A stretch of 64,000 nucleotides of DNA from Burkholderia metallica (GCF_902832845.1 NZ_CADFDB010000001.1:930001-994000); one strand, 5' to 3'. Numbered from the stretch's first letter, positions 53,246 through 63,126 are shown. Notes: generated from the letters alone by a model not told the origin. Numbers and translations: made by a program.

Positions 53246-53857
53246 TCAGTGCGCAGCCGCCACCTTCCGTTCGAGTTCCCGGGCGGCGGCCAGATGCGCT
53301 TTCAGCGCCGGCAACGTGTCGGCCGCGAACGCGCGAAGCTGCGGATCGCGGCCGTCGCGCGCCTCGGCTTCGTACAGCCGGAGCGCCGCTTCGTGTGCAT
53401 TCGGGCCGGCCAGCGCGACATAGGCCGTGTCGAACGCGTGGCCGTCCCGGGTTCGCAGCGCGGTCACGCCCGGATCGACGAGCATCCGCGACTGCACCGG
53501 TACGCCCTTGGCCGCGCCCAGCCGCCGCAGTTCGCCCGCGATCCGGCCTTGATCGTCGACCATCCGGCGCGCGAAGCCCTTCACGTCCGGATTCGACGAG
53601 TGCTCGAGCGCGAGCTGGCTGGCCTGCTGCACCACCTTGCCGAGCATGCCGGCCTTGTCGACGAATTCGACGTCGATGCCGGTCGGCCGCTGCGTGATGC
53701 CGGCCTCGTCGGCGGTCGTCCCCGGACGAATGACGCCCGGTGCGACCTGGGCCGACGAAGCGGGCGCCGCCCGTGCAGGCGGAAACGCGACGGCCAGTGC
53801 GCCGACGGTCGCGGTCAGCACGATCGCCGCCGGCCGGCAGGTTCGATTCGTTTTCAT
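53246..53857 (-). CDS. DUF4142 exported protein
   Basis: Protein of 203 residues with a signal peptide (AAIVLTATVGALAVAFPPARA, cleavage near residue 30). The mature part is a helical DUF4142 (ferritin-like) domain, FVDKAGMLGKVVQQASQLALEHSSNPDVKGFARRMVDDQ... and AFAADTLPALKAHLAAARELERK, typical of periplasmic stress proteins in proteobacteria. GGAGG five bases before the ATG marks the start at 53857. It is convergent with the PRC-barrel gene; opposite strands but the same functional flavour. Confidence 0.92.
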   Translation of the reverse strand: MKTNRTCRPAAIVLTATVGALAVAFPPARAAPASSAQVAPGVIRPGTTADEAGITQRPTGIDVEFVDKAGMLGKVVQQASQLALEHSSNPDVKGFARRMVDDQGRIAGELRRLGAAKGVPVQSRMLVDPGVTALRTRDGHAFDTAYVALAGPNAHEAALRLYEAEARDGRDPQLRAFAADTLPALKAHLAAARELERKVAAAH

Positions 53858-54080
53858 CCGCACCTCCGTATGTCGCGACGGAGCGGGCCGGGCGTACCGG
53901 CTGCCCTCACACGGGACGACGTGAAGAATTCGGTCCACGCATCCTTGCACTCAACGCCCTTGGCATGCTCCACCGACAGCACGCCGGCAGCGAGCATCGT
54001 CGTGCGCCACGTCACGTGCGCGCCCACCTAGCCGCCGACGAGCGGCGCGCCAATCAACCCGGTGCCAGCCCGCGCATCCG

Positions 54081-54491
54081 TTACTTCCGGCGGATCTGCA
54101 GCCTGTCGCGCACACCGCTCACGCCGTCGATGTCGTGCGCCACGCGAATCGCGGTCGCACGCTGCCGTTCGTCGGGCACGCTGCCCGTCAGTTCGGCCAC
54201 GCGTTGATGGACCTGGACGTCGATGTCGTCGGATGCCAGTCCGCGTTCGGCGACGAGCGCCGCCCGGATGCGCGACGCGAGCGTCGCATCGCGGATCTGC
54301 CCGCCGACGGCCGACGCCTGATGTTCGAGCTTCGCGCCGACGCCCTCCTCGGCCGATACGTCGCGCGGTGTGGCGACCCACGCGCACGACAGCACCGCGA
54401 TGAGCGCGGCCGACACGACCGACGGCATGCGGGCCGGGCCAGGCGGCCGGCCGCGCGTGTCGCCATACTGCGTCCTTTCCGTTGCGTTCAT
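54081..54491 (-). CDS. BON-domain periplasmic protein
   Basis: 136-residue protein with a signal peptide (SVVSAALIAVLSCAWVATPRDVSA, cleaved about residue 46) and one BON domain (about 63-136), DATLASRIRAALVAERGLASDDIDVQVHQRVAELTGSVPDERQRATAIRVAHDIDGVSGV. BON proteins bind phospholipid and stabilise the envelope under osmotic or other stress. AGGAGG stands five bases before the ATG at 54491. It ends about 220 bases upstream of the DUF4142 start on the same strand; joint transcription is possible. Confidence 0.93.
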   Translation of the reverse strand: MNATERTQYGDTRGRPPGPARMPSVVSAALIAVLSCAWVATPRDVSAEEGVGAKLEHQASAVGGQIRDATLASRIRAALVAERGLASDDIDVQVHQRVAELTGSVPDERQRATAIRVAHDIDGVSGVRDRLQIRRK

Positions 54492-54540
54492 CGCGCCTCC
54501 TGTTCTCGTGGACGAACCGCGCGAGCGCCTGCGCCGGCCG

Positions 54541-56541
54541 CTACCCACGGCGGGTTTTCTTCCGGACGTCCGCGACATCCGGTGCGACATCGGCGATCAC
54601 GCTCGCGAGCGTCGGCATGTCCACCGGCTTGCACAGATACCCGTTGAAGCCGGCGGCCATCACGCGGTGCCGGTCCGCATTGCCGGCGTGCGCGGTGACC
54701 GCGACGACGGGCAGTTGGCCGCCGTCGCCCGGCAGATCACGAATGCGGTCGAGCAGCCAGAAGCCGTCGCCGTCCGGCATCGCGAGATCCGACAGCACGA
54801 CGTTCGGCGTCTGCCGTTCCATCACGTCGAGCGCGTCGTGCCCCGACTGCGCGGTCAACACCTGCGCGCCCATCGTTTCGAGTGCCGCGGCGAGGCTCGC
54901 GCGCGACGTCGCGTCGTCGTCGACGACGAGCACGCGCTGGCCGTCGAGCGATACCGTGCCGGGTGCGCCGGCCGGATGCATCCGGTTCCCGGCCGGATCG
55001 TCCGCGTCCCAGCCGGCCGGCAGCGTGACCGTGACGGTCGTCCCGCGCCCGGGGCCGGCGCTCGTCGCGACGACTCCGCCGCCATGCAGTTGCACGATGT
55101 TGCGCACGATCGACAGGCCGAGCCCGAGGCCGCGCTCCGGCGACGCGATCGCGCGCCCGGGCCGGCTGAACGTGTCGAACAGGTGCGGCAGGTATTCCGG
55201 CGCGATCCCCTGCCCCGTATCGGCGACCGACAGCCGCACGCGCTCGCCCGCACGGGTCAGCGACACGACGATGCGGCCGCCCGGCGGCGTGAACTTGATC
55301 GCATTCGACAGCAGGTTCGACAGGACCTGACGCACGCGCTCGCGGTCTGCCGGAATCACGCAGGTTGCCATCTCGTATTCGGACGACAGATCGAGCCCGC
55401 TCGCCCGCGCCGTCGCGTCGAGTTCGCGCGTGGCATCGCGCACGATCCGCACGAGATCCACCGGCACGCGCTCGAGGCGCAACCGGCCCGTCGCGAGCGA
55501 TGACGCATCGAGCAGGTCGGCCACCATGTGCGACAACGAACGCGCGCTGCGATCGATCGCATCGACCGCCTGTTGCGCGAGATCCTGACCATTGACGTTG
55601 CGCAGAACCTCGACCCAGCCGTAGATCACGTTCAGCGGCGTACGCAGTTCGTGCGATACGGTGGCCAGCAGCTCGTCCTTCAGCCGGTTCGCCGTATCGG
55701 CCTGCGCACGTGCGTCGCGCGCGCCGCGCAGCGAGCGCAGGTTGAGCCGCTCGTCGCGGCGGCGTTCGCGCGCTTCGCGCAGCGTCATCGACAGGCCCGT
55801 GCAGTTGCCCTGCGCATCGACGATCGGCGACGCGGCGACGGTCGCGCGAAAGCGGCTGCCGTCGGGCCGCACGCACAGCACGTCGAGCGGGCCGACCGCT
55901 GCGCGCAGACTCGCGAACGACGCGGGCAACGGATGGCGCCGCAACCAGCGCGGCGCGATCATCGCGGCGATGTCGCGTCCGATGGCCTGCGCGGGAGCGA
56001 TGCCGAAGATCCGTTGCGCGGACGGATTCCAGTTCGTGATCCGGCGCGCGGCATCGACCGCGACGATCGCATCGGGCGATGCGTCGACCACACTGCGCAG
56101 CAGCCCGTCGTCCGGGACGGCGGCGGGCTCGCGTGCGAGCGGCGCCGGCTCGCGATGCGGTTCGTGCGAGGCGGCGTCGCCGTCGTCGTCGATTTCCCCC
56201 AGCCGATCATTCGCGAGCAGCGGTTTAACGGCCGCCACGAGCACGCACTCGACGAAGCCGATCGCGACGAAGGCACCGGCCTGCACGAGCAGCGTGGCCA
56301 GCGACACATCGCGCCACCACAGCGTGCCGATCACGGCCACGCTCGCGGCGATCGCGGCCAGGCCGCCGCCGAACGACGTCAGCCATGCGGCAGCCGCCAC
56401 ACCGGCGTAGAAAGGCAGCGGCGCAAACGGCGCGTGCTCGCCGACGACGTGAACCGCCCACGCCTGAAGCGCGGACGCCAGCCCAACGGCCAGCACGACC
56501 CATGCACCCTGCCGCAACAGATCACGGGACAGTATTCTCAT
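54541..56541 (-). CDS. Hybrid sensor histidine kinase with receiver domain
   Basis: Membrane-bound two-component kinase of 666 residues. The N-terminus has about four membrane helices (12-30, 43-56, 58-75, 82-105) like DUF4118/KdpD-type sensors. A PAS domain follows (LRSVVDASPDAIVAVDAARRITNWNP), then HisKA with the phosphorylated His in ATVSHELRTPLNV, HATPase (NLLSNAIKFTPPGG, DTGQGIAPEYL, GLGLGLSIV) and a C-terminal receiver with Asp in VVLSDLAMPDGDG. No output domain: phosphate must move to a separate regulator. The ATG at 56541 has AAGGA six bases before it. It sits between the envelope-stress genes and a sigma-54-type activator, a tempting but unproven partner. Confidence 0.94.
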   Translation of the reverse strand: MRILSRDLLRQGAWVVLAVGLASALQAWAVHVVGEHAPFAPLPFYAGVAAAAWLTSFGGGLAAIAASVAVIGTLWWRDVSLATLLVQAGAFVAIGFVECVLVAAVKPLLANDRLGEIDDDGDAASHEPHREPAPLAREPAAVPDDGLLRSVVDASPDAIVAVDAARRITNWNPSAQRIFGIAPAQAIGRDIAAMIAPRWLRRHPLPASFASLRAAVGPLDVLCVRPDGSRFRATVAASPIVDAQGNCTGLSMTLREARERRRDERLNLRSLRGARDARAQADTANRLKDELLATVSHELRTPLNVIYGWVEVLRNVNGQDLAQQAVDAIDRSARSLSHMVADLLDASSLATGRLRLERVPVDLVRIVRDATRELDATARASGLDLSSEYEMATCVIPADRERVRQVLSNLLSNAIKFTPPGGRIVVSLTRAGERVRLSVADTGQGIAPEYLPHLFDTFSRPGRAIASPERGLGLGLSIVRNIVQLHGGGVVATSAGPGRGTTVTVTLPAGWDADDPAGNRMHPAGAPGTVSLDGQRVLVVDDDATSRASLAAALETMGAQVLTAQSGHDALDVMERQTPNVVLSDLAMPDGDGFWLLDRIRDLPGDGGQLPVVAVTAHAGNADRHRVMAAGFNGYLCKPVDMPTLASVIADVAPDVADVRKKTRRG

Positions 56542-56998
56542 TGCATCCTTGCCGCGCACCGGCTGCCGTCTAACGGCGACATGCCGCGTATCGAGCATCC
56601 AGCCTGCCGTCGAGCGTACCGGGCGAGCACGGTGCCATCAGCAAGCGCCATGCCCGATGCGCGCCGTGGCGGCTCCCGCCGCCTGCGTACGTGTCTGTCC
56701 GGGCGGACCACGGCCGGTCGAGTCGCGGCCCGCGTCGCGAGCCGCCCCCATGCGTGATGGCCGCAACCGGCTTTTTCATCGGATGACTGTAAAAAAGCAC
56801 CGATGCGGCCGCGTGCGTGAGTCGCGCGGCAGGGTCGCGATTCGCGCCGCAACGTGATGGTCTGTTCCTTCCGTCCCCGACGTGCAGATTGGAAATTTCT
56901 ATCTCGCGGCACCTTCGCTGTCGTTTCGCTGTCGATGATAAATATTGCAATCACAGGAACGTGTGGTGCCGATTTTCAAAACGGCCCGCCGACATCGA
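56542..56998. other. Divergent regulatory stretch
   Basis: Gap of 457 bases between the hybrid kinase and the AAA activator. A CATCGG...CCGATG inverted repeat spans 56777-56805 around an A-rich loop, and the last 100 bases are A/T-rich. No gene, and no clear TGGCAC-N5-TTGC sigma-54 promoter was found. Confidence 0.35.
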
Positions 56999-57973
56999 AT
57001 GGGAGATACCACCAACCGAGCAAAGCAGCGCGCAGACGGTCGCCAGCTGTCCGGCCAATCGTCCGCGATGCGCATATTGCTCGATCGCATCGAAAAAATT
57101 GCGCCTACCCGCGCCAGCGTGATGATTGCCGGCGAAAGCGGGGTCGGCAAGGATATCGTCGCGCGCCGGCTGCACGATCTCAGCACGCGGCGGGACGGCC
57201 CGTTCGTGCCCGTGAACTGCGGCGCGATTCCGCCCGATATCGCGGAATCGCAGTTGTTCGGGCACGAGAAAGGCAGCTTCACCGGCGCGATCGCGCAGCG
57301 GGAAGGTTTCTTCGAAGCCGCGTGCGGCGGCACGCTGCTGCTCGACGAGATCGCGGAGATGCCCGCGCCGCTGCAGGTCAAACTGCTGCGCGCGCTCGAA
57401 TCGAACGTGATCGTCCGGGTGGGCGGCACCGAGCCGATTCCGCTCGACGTGCGCATCGTGTCGGCCACGCGCCACAACCCGGCCGACGCGGTGCGCGACG
57501 GCCGGCTGCGAGAAGATCTGTTCTATCGTCTCGCCGCGTTTGCGCTGTACGTGCCGCCGCTGCGCCAGCGCGACGGCGACGTCGAGACGATCGCGCAGGA
57601 GTTCGTCGACGCGCTCAACGCGCGGCACCACGCGCACAAGCGGCTGACCGAAGCGGCGATCGCGGCGCTGCGCGCGTATTCGTGGCCCGGCAACGTGCGC
57701 GAGCTGCACAACACGATCGAGCGCGCGTACATCCTGTCGGACGAAAGCATCGACGTCACGCTGCCGAAGCCGGCGATGCCGAGCGCGCGCCTGTCGGAAA
57801 ACACGATGGCGCTGCCGCTCGGCGCGACGCTGCATCATGCGCAGCAGCGCTTCATCGCGGCGACGCTGCACCACTTCGACGGCAACAAGCCGCGCGCCGC
57901 GAAAGCGCTCGGGATCAGCCTGAAAACGCTCTACAACCGGCTCGCGCTGATGCGCGAGAACGGCTGCTCGTGA
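56999..57973 (+). CDS. Sigma-54-dependent activator (AAA+ and Fis HTH, no receiver)
   Basis: Enhancer-binding protein of 324 residues that would activate RpoN-dependent promoters. AAA+ domain: Walker A GESGVGKDIVARR, the sigma-54-contacting GSFTGA loop (in EKGSFTGAIAQ), Walker B TLLLDEIAEMP. C-terminal Fis helix-turn-helix: GNKPRAAKALGISLKTLYNRL. There is no N-terminal receiver or GAF domain, so it is either constitutive or controlled by a protein partner, as PspF is. The start is uncertain: ATG at 56999, or TTG/GTG codons up to 56945. It is divergent from the hybrid kinase. Confidence 0.92.
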   Translation: MGDTTNRAKQRADGRQLSGQSSAMRILLDRIEKIAPTRASVMIAGESGVGKDIVARRLHDLSTRRDGPFVPVNCGAIPPDIAESQLFGHEKGSFTGAIAQREGFFEAACGGTLLLDEIAEMPAPLQVKLLRALESNVIVRVGGTEPIPLDVRIVSATRHNPADAVRDGRLREDLFYRLAAFALYVPPLRQRDGDVETIAQEFVDALNARHHAHKRLTEAAIAALRAYSWPGNVRELHNTIERAYILSDESIDVTLPKPAMPSARLSENTMALPLGATLHHAQQRFIAATLHHFDGNKPRAAKALGISLKTLYNRLALMRENGCS

Positions 57974-58018
57974 GCGGCGCGGCCGGCGTTCCTGCCCGCC
58001 GCGCGACGCGCGCCGCCG

Positions 58019-59818
58019 TTACGCGACCTTGAACCGCCCGACCGTCGTCGCCAGTGCATTCGCCTGCGACTGCAGCGCGGTCGCCGCGGCGGTCGACTGT
58101 TCGACGAGCGCCGCGTTCTGCTGCACCATTTCGTCGAGCTGCGTGACCGCGCGATTCACTTCCTGGATGCCGCGCGTCTGCTCGTTCGCCGCGTGCGTGA
58201 TCTCGGAGATGATCGTCGTCACGTTCGACACGTTGGAGACGATCTCGCGCATCGTGTCGCCGGCCTGACGCACCTGGCCCGACCCGGCCGACACGCTCGC
58301 GACCGTCGATTCGACCAGCACCTTCACTTCGCGCGCGGCCTGCGCGCTGCGCTGCGCGAGGCTGCGCACTTCCTGCGCGACGACCGCGAAGCCGCGGCCC
58401 TGCTCGCCCGCGCGCGCCGCTTCGACGGCCGCGTTCAGCGCGAGGATGTTGGTCTGGAACGCGATCCCGTCGATCACGCCGATGATGTCGCCGATCCGGC
58501 CCGACGCTTCCTCGATCTTCTCCATCGTCGCGACGACGTCCGACACGACCACGCCGCCATGCGACGCGATCCGCGATGCGGCCGCCGCACGCTCGTCGGC
58601 CTGGCCGGCAGCCGCCGCCGACTGGCCGACGGTCGCGGTGATCTCTTCCATCGACGCAGCCGTTTGCTGGAGGCTCGCCGCCGCCGATTCGGTGCGCGAC
58701 GACAGGTCCTGGTTGCCCGCCGCGATCTCGTTCGCGGCCGTGCGCACCGATTCGCTCGCATCGCGGATCTGGCGCATCACGTCGTTCAGCTTGTCGACGA
58801 AGCTGTTGAACGAGCGGGCGATGTCGGCCACTTCGTCGCGGCCGTCGGCCGGCAGGCGCTGCGTCAGGTCGCCGGCGCCCGAGCCGATCGCGGCCATCGC
58901 CTGGCGCACTTGCGACAGGCGGCGGAACGCGGTCGCGGTGATCGCGCCGATGATCAGCGACGCAACGCCGACGATCACGAGCAGCGTGATCAGCGACGCG
59001 GTCAGCAGCGAGCGCATCCCGGCCGTCGCGTCGTTCTTGTCGAGCAGCACCAGCGCGTACCAGTCGGTGCCCGGCACGGCGCGCGCGCGCACCAGCTTCG
59101 CGTCGCCGCCGACGCTCACCTCGACGGGCGCGGTCGCGGCCGCGATCGTCGCGCCGTTCGTCGCACCGAGTTCGGGCGACACGTCGGCCACCGGCTTCAG
59201 CGTGAGCTTCGGGTCCGGGTGCGCGACCACGTGGCCGGTGCTGTCGATCAACATGCCGAAGCTCGCGGGCGTCGGATGGATCGACTTCACGTTCGCGATC
59301 ACGGTGTCCATCGCGACGTCGGCGGCGACGACGCCCTTCAGCGCGCCGTCGCGCAGGATCGGCACCGCGAACGTGACGACGAGGTTACCCGTGCCGGCGT
59401 CGACGTAAGGCGGCGTGACGACCGGCTTGCCGGCCTGCGCGGCCTGCTTGTACCACGGGCGGCCGGTCGGGTCGTAGTCGGACGGAATCCCGGTCGGGTC
59501 GGAGAAATGGAACGTCTTGTCGGCGTAGCCCGCGTAGACGTTCGTGAAGCCGCCGGCCGTGGCCATCTGCTTGAACACCGGCAGCGGATCGGGCGCGAGC
59601 GCGGCATCCTGCAACGACGCGATCATCCGGCTGCGGGTGGCGACCCAGTCGGCGATCCCGACCACGTGTCCGCTGGCGACGGAGGTCAGGTTGCGGTCGA
59701 TCGCGTCGTCGTTGTACGAGCGCGCGATGAAGTAGTTGATGAGCGTGGTGGCGACGAGCGCGAATACGACGATGGCGACGCACGCGGCGAGAATGCGGGC
59801 GCGGATGGACGAGAACAT
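58019..59818 (-). CDS. Methyl-accepting chemotaxis protein with Cache sensor
   Basis: Chemoreceptor of 599 residues. Membrane segments at about 8-31 and 278-300 frame a periplasmic dCache-type ligand domain ([39 protein letters not shown]). A HAMP linker and the conserved signalling hairpin ([35 protein letters not shown]) follow. It lacks a C-terminal pentapeptide for CheR. The short [17 protein letters not shown] loop resembles amino-acid-binding Cache domains, so an amino acid or amine ligand is a guess. Nothing chemotaxis-related is adjacent. Confidence 0.94.
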   Translation of the reverse strand: MFSSIRARILAACVAIVVFALVATTLINYFIARSYNDDAIDRNLTSVASGHVVGIADWVATRSRMIASLQDAALAPDPLPVFKQMATAGGFTNVYAGYADKTFHFSDPTGIPSDYDPTGRPWYKQAAQAGKPVVTPPYVDAGTGNLVVTFAVPILRDGALKGVVAADVAMDTVIANVKSIHPTPASFGMLIDSTGHVVAHPDPKLTLKPVADVSPELGATNGATIAAATAPVEVSVGGDAKLVRARAVPGTDWYALVLLDKNDATAGMRSLLTASLITLLVIVGVASLIIGAITATAFRRLSQVRQAMAAIGSGAGDLTQRLPADGRDEVADIARSFNSFVDKLNDVMRQIRDASESVRTAANEIAAGNQDLSSRTESAAASLQQTAASMEEITATVGQSAAAAGQADERAAAASRIASHGGVVVSDVVATMEKIEEASGRIGDIIGVIDGIAFQTNILALNAAVEAARAGEQGRGFAVVAQEVRSLAQRSAQAAREVKVLVESTVASVSAGSGQVRQAGDTMREIVSNVSNVTTIISEITHAANEQTRGIQEVNRAVTQLDEMVQQNAALVEQSTAAATALQSQANALATTVGRFKVA

Positions 59819-60149
59819 GGCAACGACTCGGTAAGGGAGCGCGAACGCCCGGTGGACGAATTCACCGGGTAAACGGCATTCACGCCGCTTACTTGAGGCT
59901 GCCGTGACAATTCAGTGAAAGGTATGACGAAACGCGACGCCGGTTGTCAGGGAATCGTCAGGATGGCCGCATCCGTGCGGCACGGGGCTCGGGCGCAGGC
60001 ACGCGCGCCGCCGGGTGCAGCGACGGGTCCGGGAAACCCGGGCACGGCGATAAGAATGGGCGTCGCAACGGGGCGGTTCGTCGCCCGCACAGGCATGACG
60101 ATCGATCAGGGCCGAATGGCGGATCGCGTCACGCCCGCAGCGCACCCCG
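59819..60149. other. Intergenic stretch, no gene seen
   Basis: 331 bases between the chemoreceptor start and the end of the DUF3562-like gene, where the chemoreceptor promoter must lie. Frames here lack ribosome sites and motifs; no notable repeat was seen. Confidence 0.3.
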
Positions 60150-60407
60150 TCACAGACGATGGCTCGGACGCGGATCGTTTTCCGCCGAAGGGGCGTCGGC
60201 CCGCCGCGTATCGCGGTCGAGTTCGTCCTGCTGACGCATCCGGTCGCGCAGGTGCCGGATCGCGAACACATGGATGTAATCGTGCACCCGCGCATCGGAC
60301 GACAGCGCGCGCACTTCGTCGTCGAGCATCGCTCGCAACTGATCCGAACCGATCGCACGCTGTCGGGCGGCTTCCTTGAGTGAATCGAGCAAATTGTCCT
60401 TGGACAT
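60150..60407 (-). CDS. Small DUF3562-like protein
   Basis: Protein of 85 residues, SLKEAARQRAIGSDQLRAMLDDEVRALSSDARVHDYIHVFAIRHLRDRMR at its core. Its layout of two short helices, ARVHDYI and a final basic helix resembles the DUF3562 or three-helix-bundle proteins of Burkholderia. AGGAG stands eight bases before the ATG. Function unknown; probably cytoplasmic and dimeric. Confidence 0.72.
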   Translation of the reverse strand: MSKDNLLDSLKEAARQRAIGSDQLRAMLDDEVRALSSDARVHDYIHVFAIRHLRDRMRQQDELDRDTRRADAPSAENDPRPSHRL

Positions 60408-60960
60408 CGACGGACTCCTGACGGTCGAGGAACGAAAAGAAGAAGGTACCGGATGCTTGAAGACTGAATGACAGCGCGGCGTACGATGCGCCGACGCAAG
60501 TTTGCGCGCGATCAACGGCACGTTGCGTGCCGCCGTGCCGATTCGTTCCCGAACCGGCCGCGCGTGATTCGTCGCGCCGAACTGCGCGCGAACGAGACTG
60601 GAAGCCCTGCCGCCCCACCCCGGGGGCGGCACCGGCCGGCGGGCGAACGATGGAACGCCGCGCGACGCCGATGCATTCGCGAACTTAGACCGGCCGAAAT
60701 CATGCGTCAAGCGACGTCTGCCACGCGCGGCCCATTCGTCGGAATGAACGGGCCGGACCCTCGCCCGGGCTGCCGAGGTCGCCCGCGTGTCAGCGGATTC
60801 CGATACGCACCGCGTAATCCCTGACAGCGACTTCGGCACGCGCTGCTTGGCAGCCCACGGTCGCCGCACGATACTGGAGACATGAACGAAACGTTCATGC
60901 GGGTCATCGCCCAGCCGGCCGTCGAGCCGGCATGCGGGGCCCGGCGCAGGGAGACCTACC
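60408..60960. other. Intergenic stretch with a perfect 19-nt palindrome
   Basis: Gap of 553 bases on divergent genes. No gene supported. CATGAACG-AAA-CGTTCATG lies at 60881-60899 and a weak FNR-like TTGCGCGCGATCAA at 60502-60515 (two mismatches), the latter 95 bases upstream of the DUF3562-like gene. Confidence 0.4.
60881..60899. promoter_or_regulatory. Perfect inverted repeat upstream of 60961 gene
   Basis: CATGAACGAAACGTTCATG: 8-base arms around AAA, ending 62 bases before the ATG at 60961. It is the right size for a dimeric repressor; the binding protein is unknown. Confidence 0.5.
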
Positions 60961-61395
60961 ATGACACATCACAACTTCCCGGGCCGGGGCGGCCAGCGGC
61001 GCGCGCCGGGCAATTCGCGCGCCCTGCCCGCCCGGGCCGAGCCGACCGGCAACCGGCCGTCCGACGATCTCGATACCTTGCTGGCGCTCGCACGCGAGGC
61101 CGGTTTGCTCGTCACGCTCGACGGGCAGATCGGCCGCGAAAAATACCAGAGCGTCGCGGGCTCGGTGCTCGCGTTGCAACGGTTCGCCGCGGCGCTCCGT
61201 GCGCGCGCCGAAGCCGGCGCGCCGCTTGCCGCGGAGCCGCGCCGCAACGCACGCGCCGGCTGGCCGCATGCGAACCGCCTGCGCAACCGCACGTGCAGCG
61301 CATGCGCGCCGCTGCATGTCGCGCGCCAGCGCCTGCGGGCGCGCCGCAGCACGGCCCGACGGCACGACCTGCGCGCGATGCTTCGCTCCACCTGA
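60961..61395 (+). CDS. Hypothetical protein with short conserved core
   Basis: 144-residue protein. The likely structured part is DDLDTLLALAREAGLLVTLDGQIGREKYQSVAGSVLALQRFAAALRAR (about 35-83), a strand-helix-helix unit. The N-terminal 34 residues are basic and Pro-rich and the C-terminal 60 are Arg/Ala-rich with two Cys, perhaps disordered or decayed. AGGGAG lies eight bases before the ATG. No family identified. It is in the stress-protein neighbourhood, next to the universal stress protein across a 587-base gap. Confidence 0.55.
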   Translation: MTHHNFPGRGGQRRAPGNSRALPARAEPTGNRPSDDLDTLLALAREAGLLVTLDGQIGREKYQSVAGSVLALQRFAAALRARAEAGAPLAAEPRRNARAGWPHANRLRNRTCSACAPLHVARQRLRARRSTARRHDLRAMLRST

Positions 61396-61982
61396 AAGTG
61401 CGAACCGCCGCTGCACGGCACGACGCCATGCAGCGGTTGCGCACTGCGCAACTTCGGTAGCGCACGCCGCACGCCGTGCCAGTGCGACGGTAGCGGTGCG
61501 CATGCCGCGACCATCACCGATCCGCGTTGGCGCAACTGTGCGCCAACGCATGCCATCGCATGTCATCGCGCATCGTCACGCACCATTCGATACGTACGCG
61601 ACGACGACTGACGACGATGCCTGCGAGGAAAGCAGTCCGGACGGGGCCAACGACGACACGAACGCGGAAAGCGGACGGGGTGACTTGCACCCCGCCCGTC
61701 CTCCAAGGCAGCCGTTGGCTGCCTACCCTCGTGCCAGAGAGTTCCCGATCGGATGACGCGGCGTGCATCGCACGTCGCGGCTCCTGAAACTGATGTGATG
61801 CCATGCCGATGCAGGCACCGTTGATCGCAGCTCTGCGCAGTGCGCGTGGCTGCCTGACCTGCGCGATACCTGCACGACAGACCGGCGACGTTGCCGGGTG
61901 TTTCGACAATGTCTCACGCACGACGCGCGCCGTTTCTGATGCAGGTCAACCGAAGCCCGCTTCGATCTGGACATCGCGCGAT
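61396..61982. other. Intergenic stretch with hairpin
   Basis: 587 bases between convergent genes without a supported gene. AGGCAGCC-GTT-GGCTGCCT forms an 8-bp-stem hairpin at 61706-61724, a possible terminator although no T run follows. A run of CATGTCATCGC-like short repeats occurs near 61555. Confidence 0.3.
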
Positions 61983-62918
61983 TTACCCGGCACCCCGCAC
62001 GAGCAGCACCGGCACCTGTGCGAGATGCGCGACGCGGCGCGCAACGCTGCCGATCAGCCAGGCGGCGAGGCCGCGTCGGCCGTGCGTGCCGACCACCAGC
62101 AGTTCGGCACGCCAGTGCACGGCGTCGCGCATCAGCGCGTGGGCAACGTCGTCGCTCGTCGGGCGGGTTTCGACGACACCGCGCTTGGTCGGGTTCCCGG
62201 TCGCATGGAACATCGGGCCGATCTTCGCGAGCGCATCCTCGCCCTCCGCGCGATACGCATCCTCGAGCGCGCGCACCGGCACGATATCGGTCAGACGAAC
62301 CGCACGGTCGATCACGTAGGCCGCATACAGCAACGTCGTCGGCGCCGCGAAGCCGAGCCCGACGCGCACCGCGTGCAGCGACGGCTCGCTGCCGTCGACC
62401 GCGAACATCAGACGCTGCAGTGCGCCGTCCGACGGCCGCGCATAGGCGCCCGGCACGATCAGCAGCGCGCAGCGCGCACGCGCCGTCAGCGTGTCCGACA
62501 TCGCGCCTTCGACGAGCCGCAACAGGCCGTGGTGCGGATTCGCGCCGACCACCAGCACGTCCGCGCGCCATGCCGACGTATCGCTCACCAGTGCATCGGC
62601 CACCGAGCCGCCCGTCACCGACGTGTCGACGACGGCCTGCTCGACCTCGATGCCCGAATCGGCGAACAGCGCCGCGATCCGTTCGTTGATCGTTTGCGCT
62701 TCGCGCATCAGCTCCTCCCGCGCGGAACTCAGCAACGCGTCGATGCGCGGGATGTCGGGCAACACGAGGCGCGGGTTGTCGATCGCGCAGACGATGCGCA
62801 ATCGCATGCCGGGGCGCAGCAGCGAGCGCGCGTAGCGCGCGGCGGACAGCGATTCGGGCGTCGGATCGACGGCTAGCGCGATCCGCGCGAGCGTCGGGAT
62901 GGGCTGGGCAGGCTGCAT
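61983..62918 (-). CDS. Tandem universal stress protein (two UspA domains)
   Basis: Protein of 311 residues with two UspA folds. The C-terminal domain has the ATP-binding signature VVGTHGRRGLAAWLIGSVA (G-x2-G-x9-G-S); the N-terminal copy reads VVGANPHHGLLRLVEGAMS, lacking part of the glycine pattern and perhaps not binding nucleotide. Such tandem Usps are induced by oxygen limitation and stationary phase. The ATG is preceded by GGAGGCCTCC. An FNR-like site lies about 170 bases upstream (63086-63099). Confidence 0.94.
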   Translation of the reverse strand: MQPAQPIPTLARIALAVDPTPESLSAARYARSLLRPGMRLRIVCAIDNPRLVLPDIPRIDALLSSAREELMREAQTINERIAALFADSGIEVEQAVVDTSVTGGSVADALVSDTSAWRADVLVVGANPHHGLLRLVEGAMSDTLTARARCALLIVPGAYARPSDGALQRLMFAVDGSEPSLHAVRVGLGFAAPTTLLYAAYVIDRAVRLTDIVPVRALEDAYRAEGEDALAKIGPMFHATGNPTKRGVVETRPTSDDVAHALMRDAVHWRAELLVVGTHGRRGLAAWLIGSVARRVAHLAQVPVLLVRGAG

Positions 62919-63085
62919 GGCGGAGGCCTCCGTGCGTGCGCGTCGTCGCGGAACGACGACGGGAGCTTCGCGCGGCTGCGGCGTGCGGCGGCCGCGCGGC
63001 CGCCGCGGTCGCGAGGATCGGCGGGATGTCACGCGAAGCGCGGACAATCGATGCGTTCAGCATAGGACGTCCGGCCCGCGTGCGC

Positions 63086-63099
63086 ATGATCGCGATCAA
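63086..63099. promoter_or_regulatory. FNR/Anr-like half-perfect box upstream of usp
   Basis: On the minus strand TTGATCGCGATCAT, one mismatch from TTGAT-N4-ATCAA, centred about 174 bases before the usp start. Position is far, and GATCGCGATC is common in such DNA. Confidence 0.4.
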
Positions 63100-63126
63100 C
63101 GGTCGTGCGGGCCCGGCCCGTGCCGC

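Noticed and set aside
60845-60865. Sigma-54-like GGCAC...TGC before the 60961 gene
   Set aside because: GG-to-GC spacing is 8 rather than the required 10.
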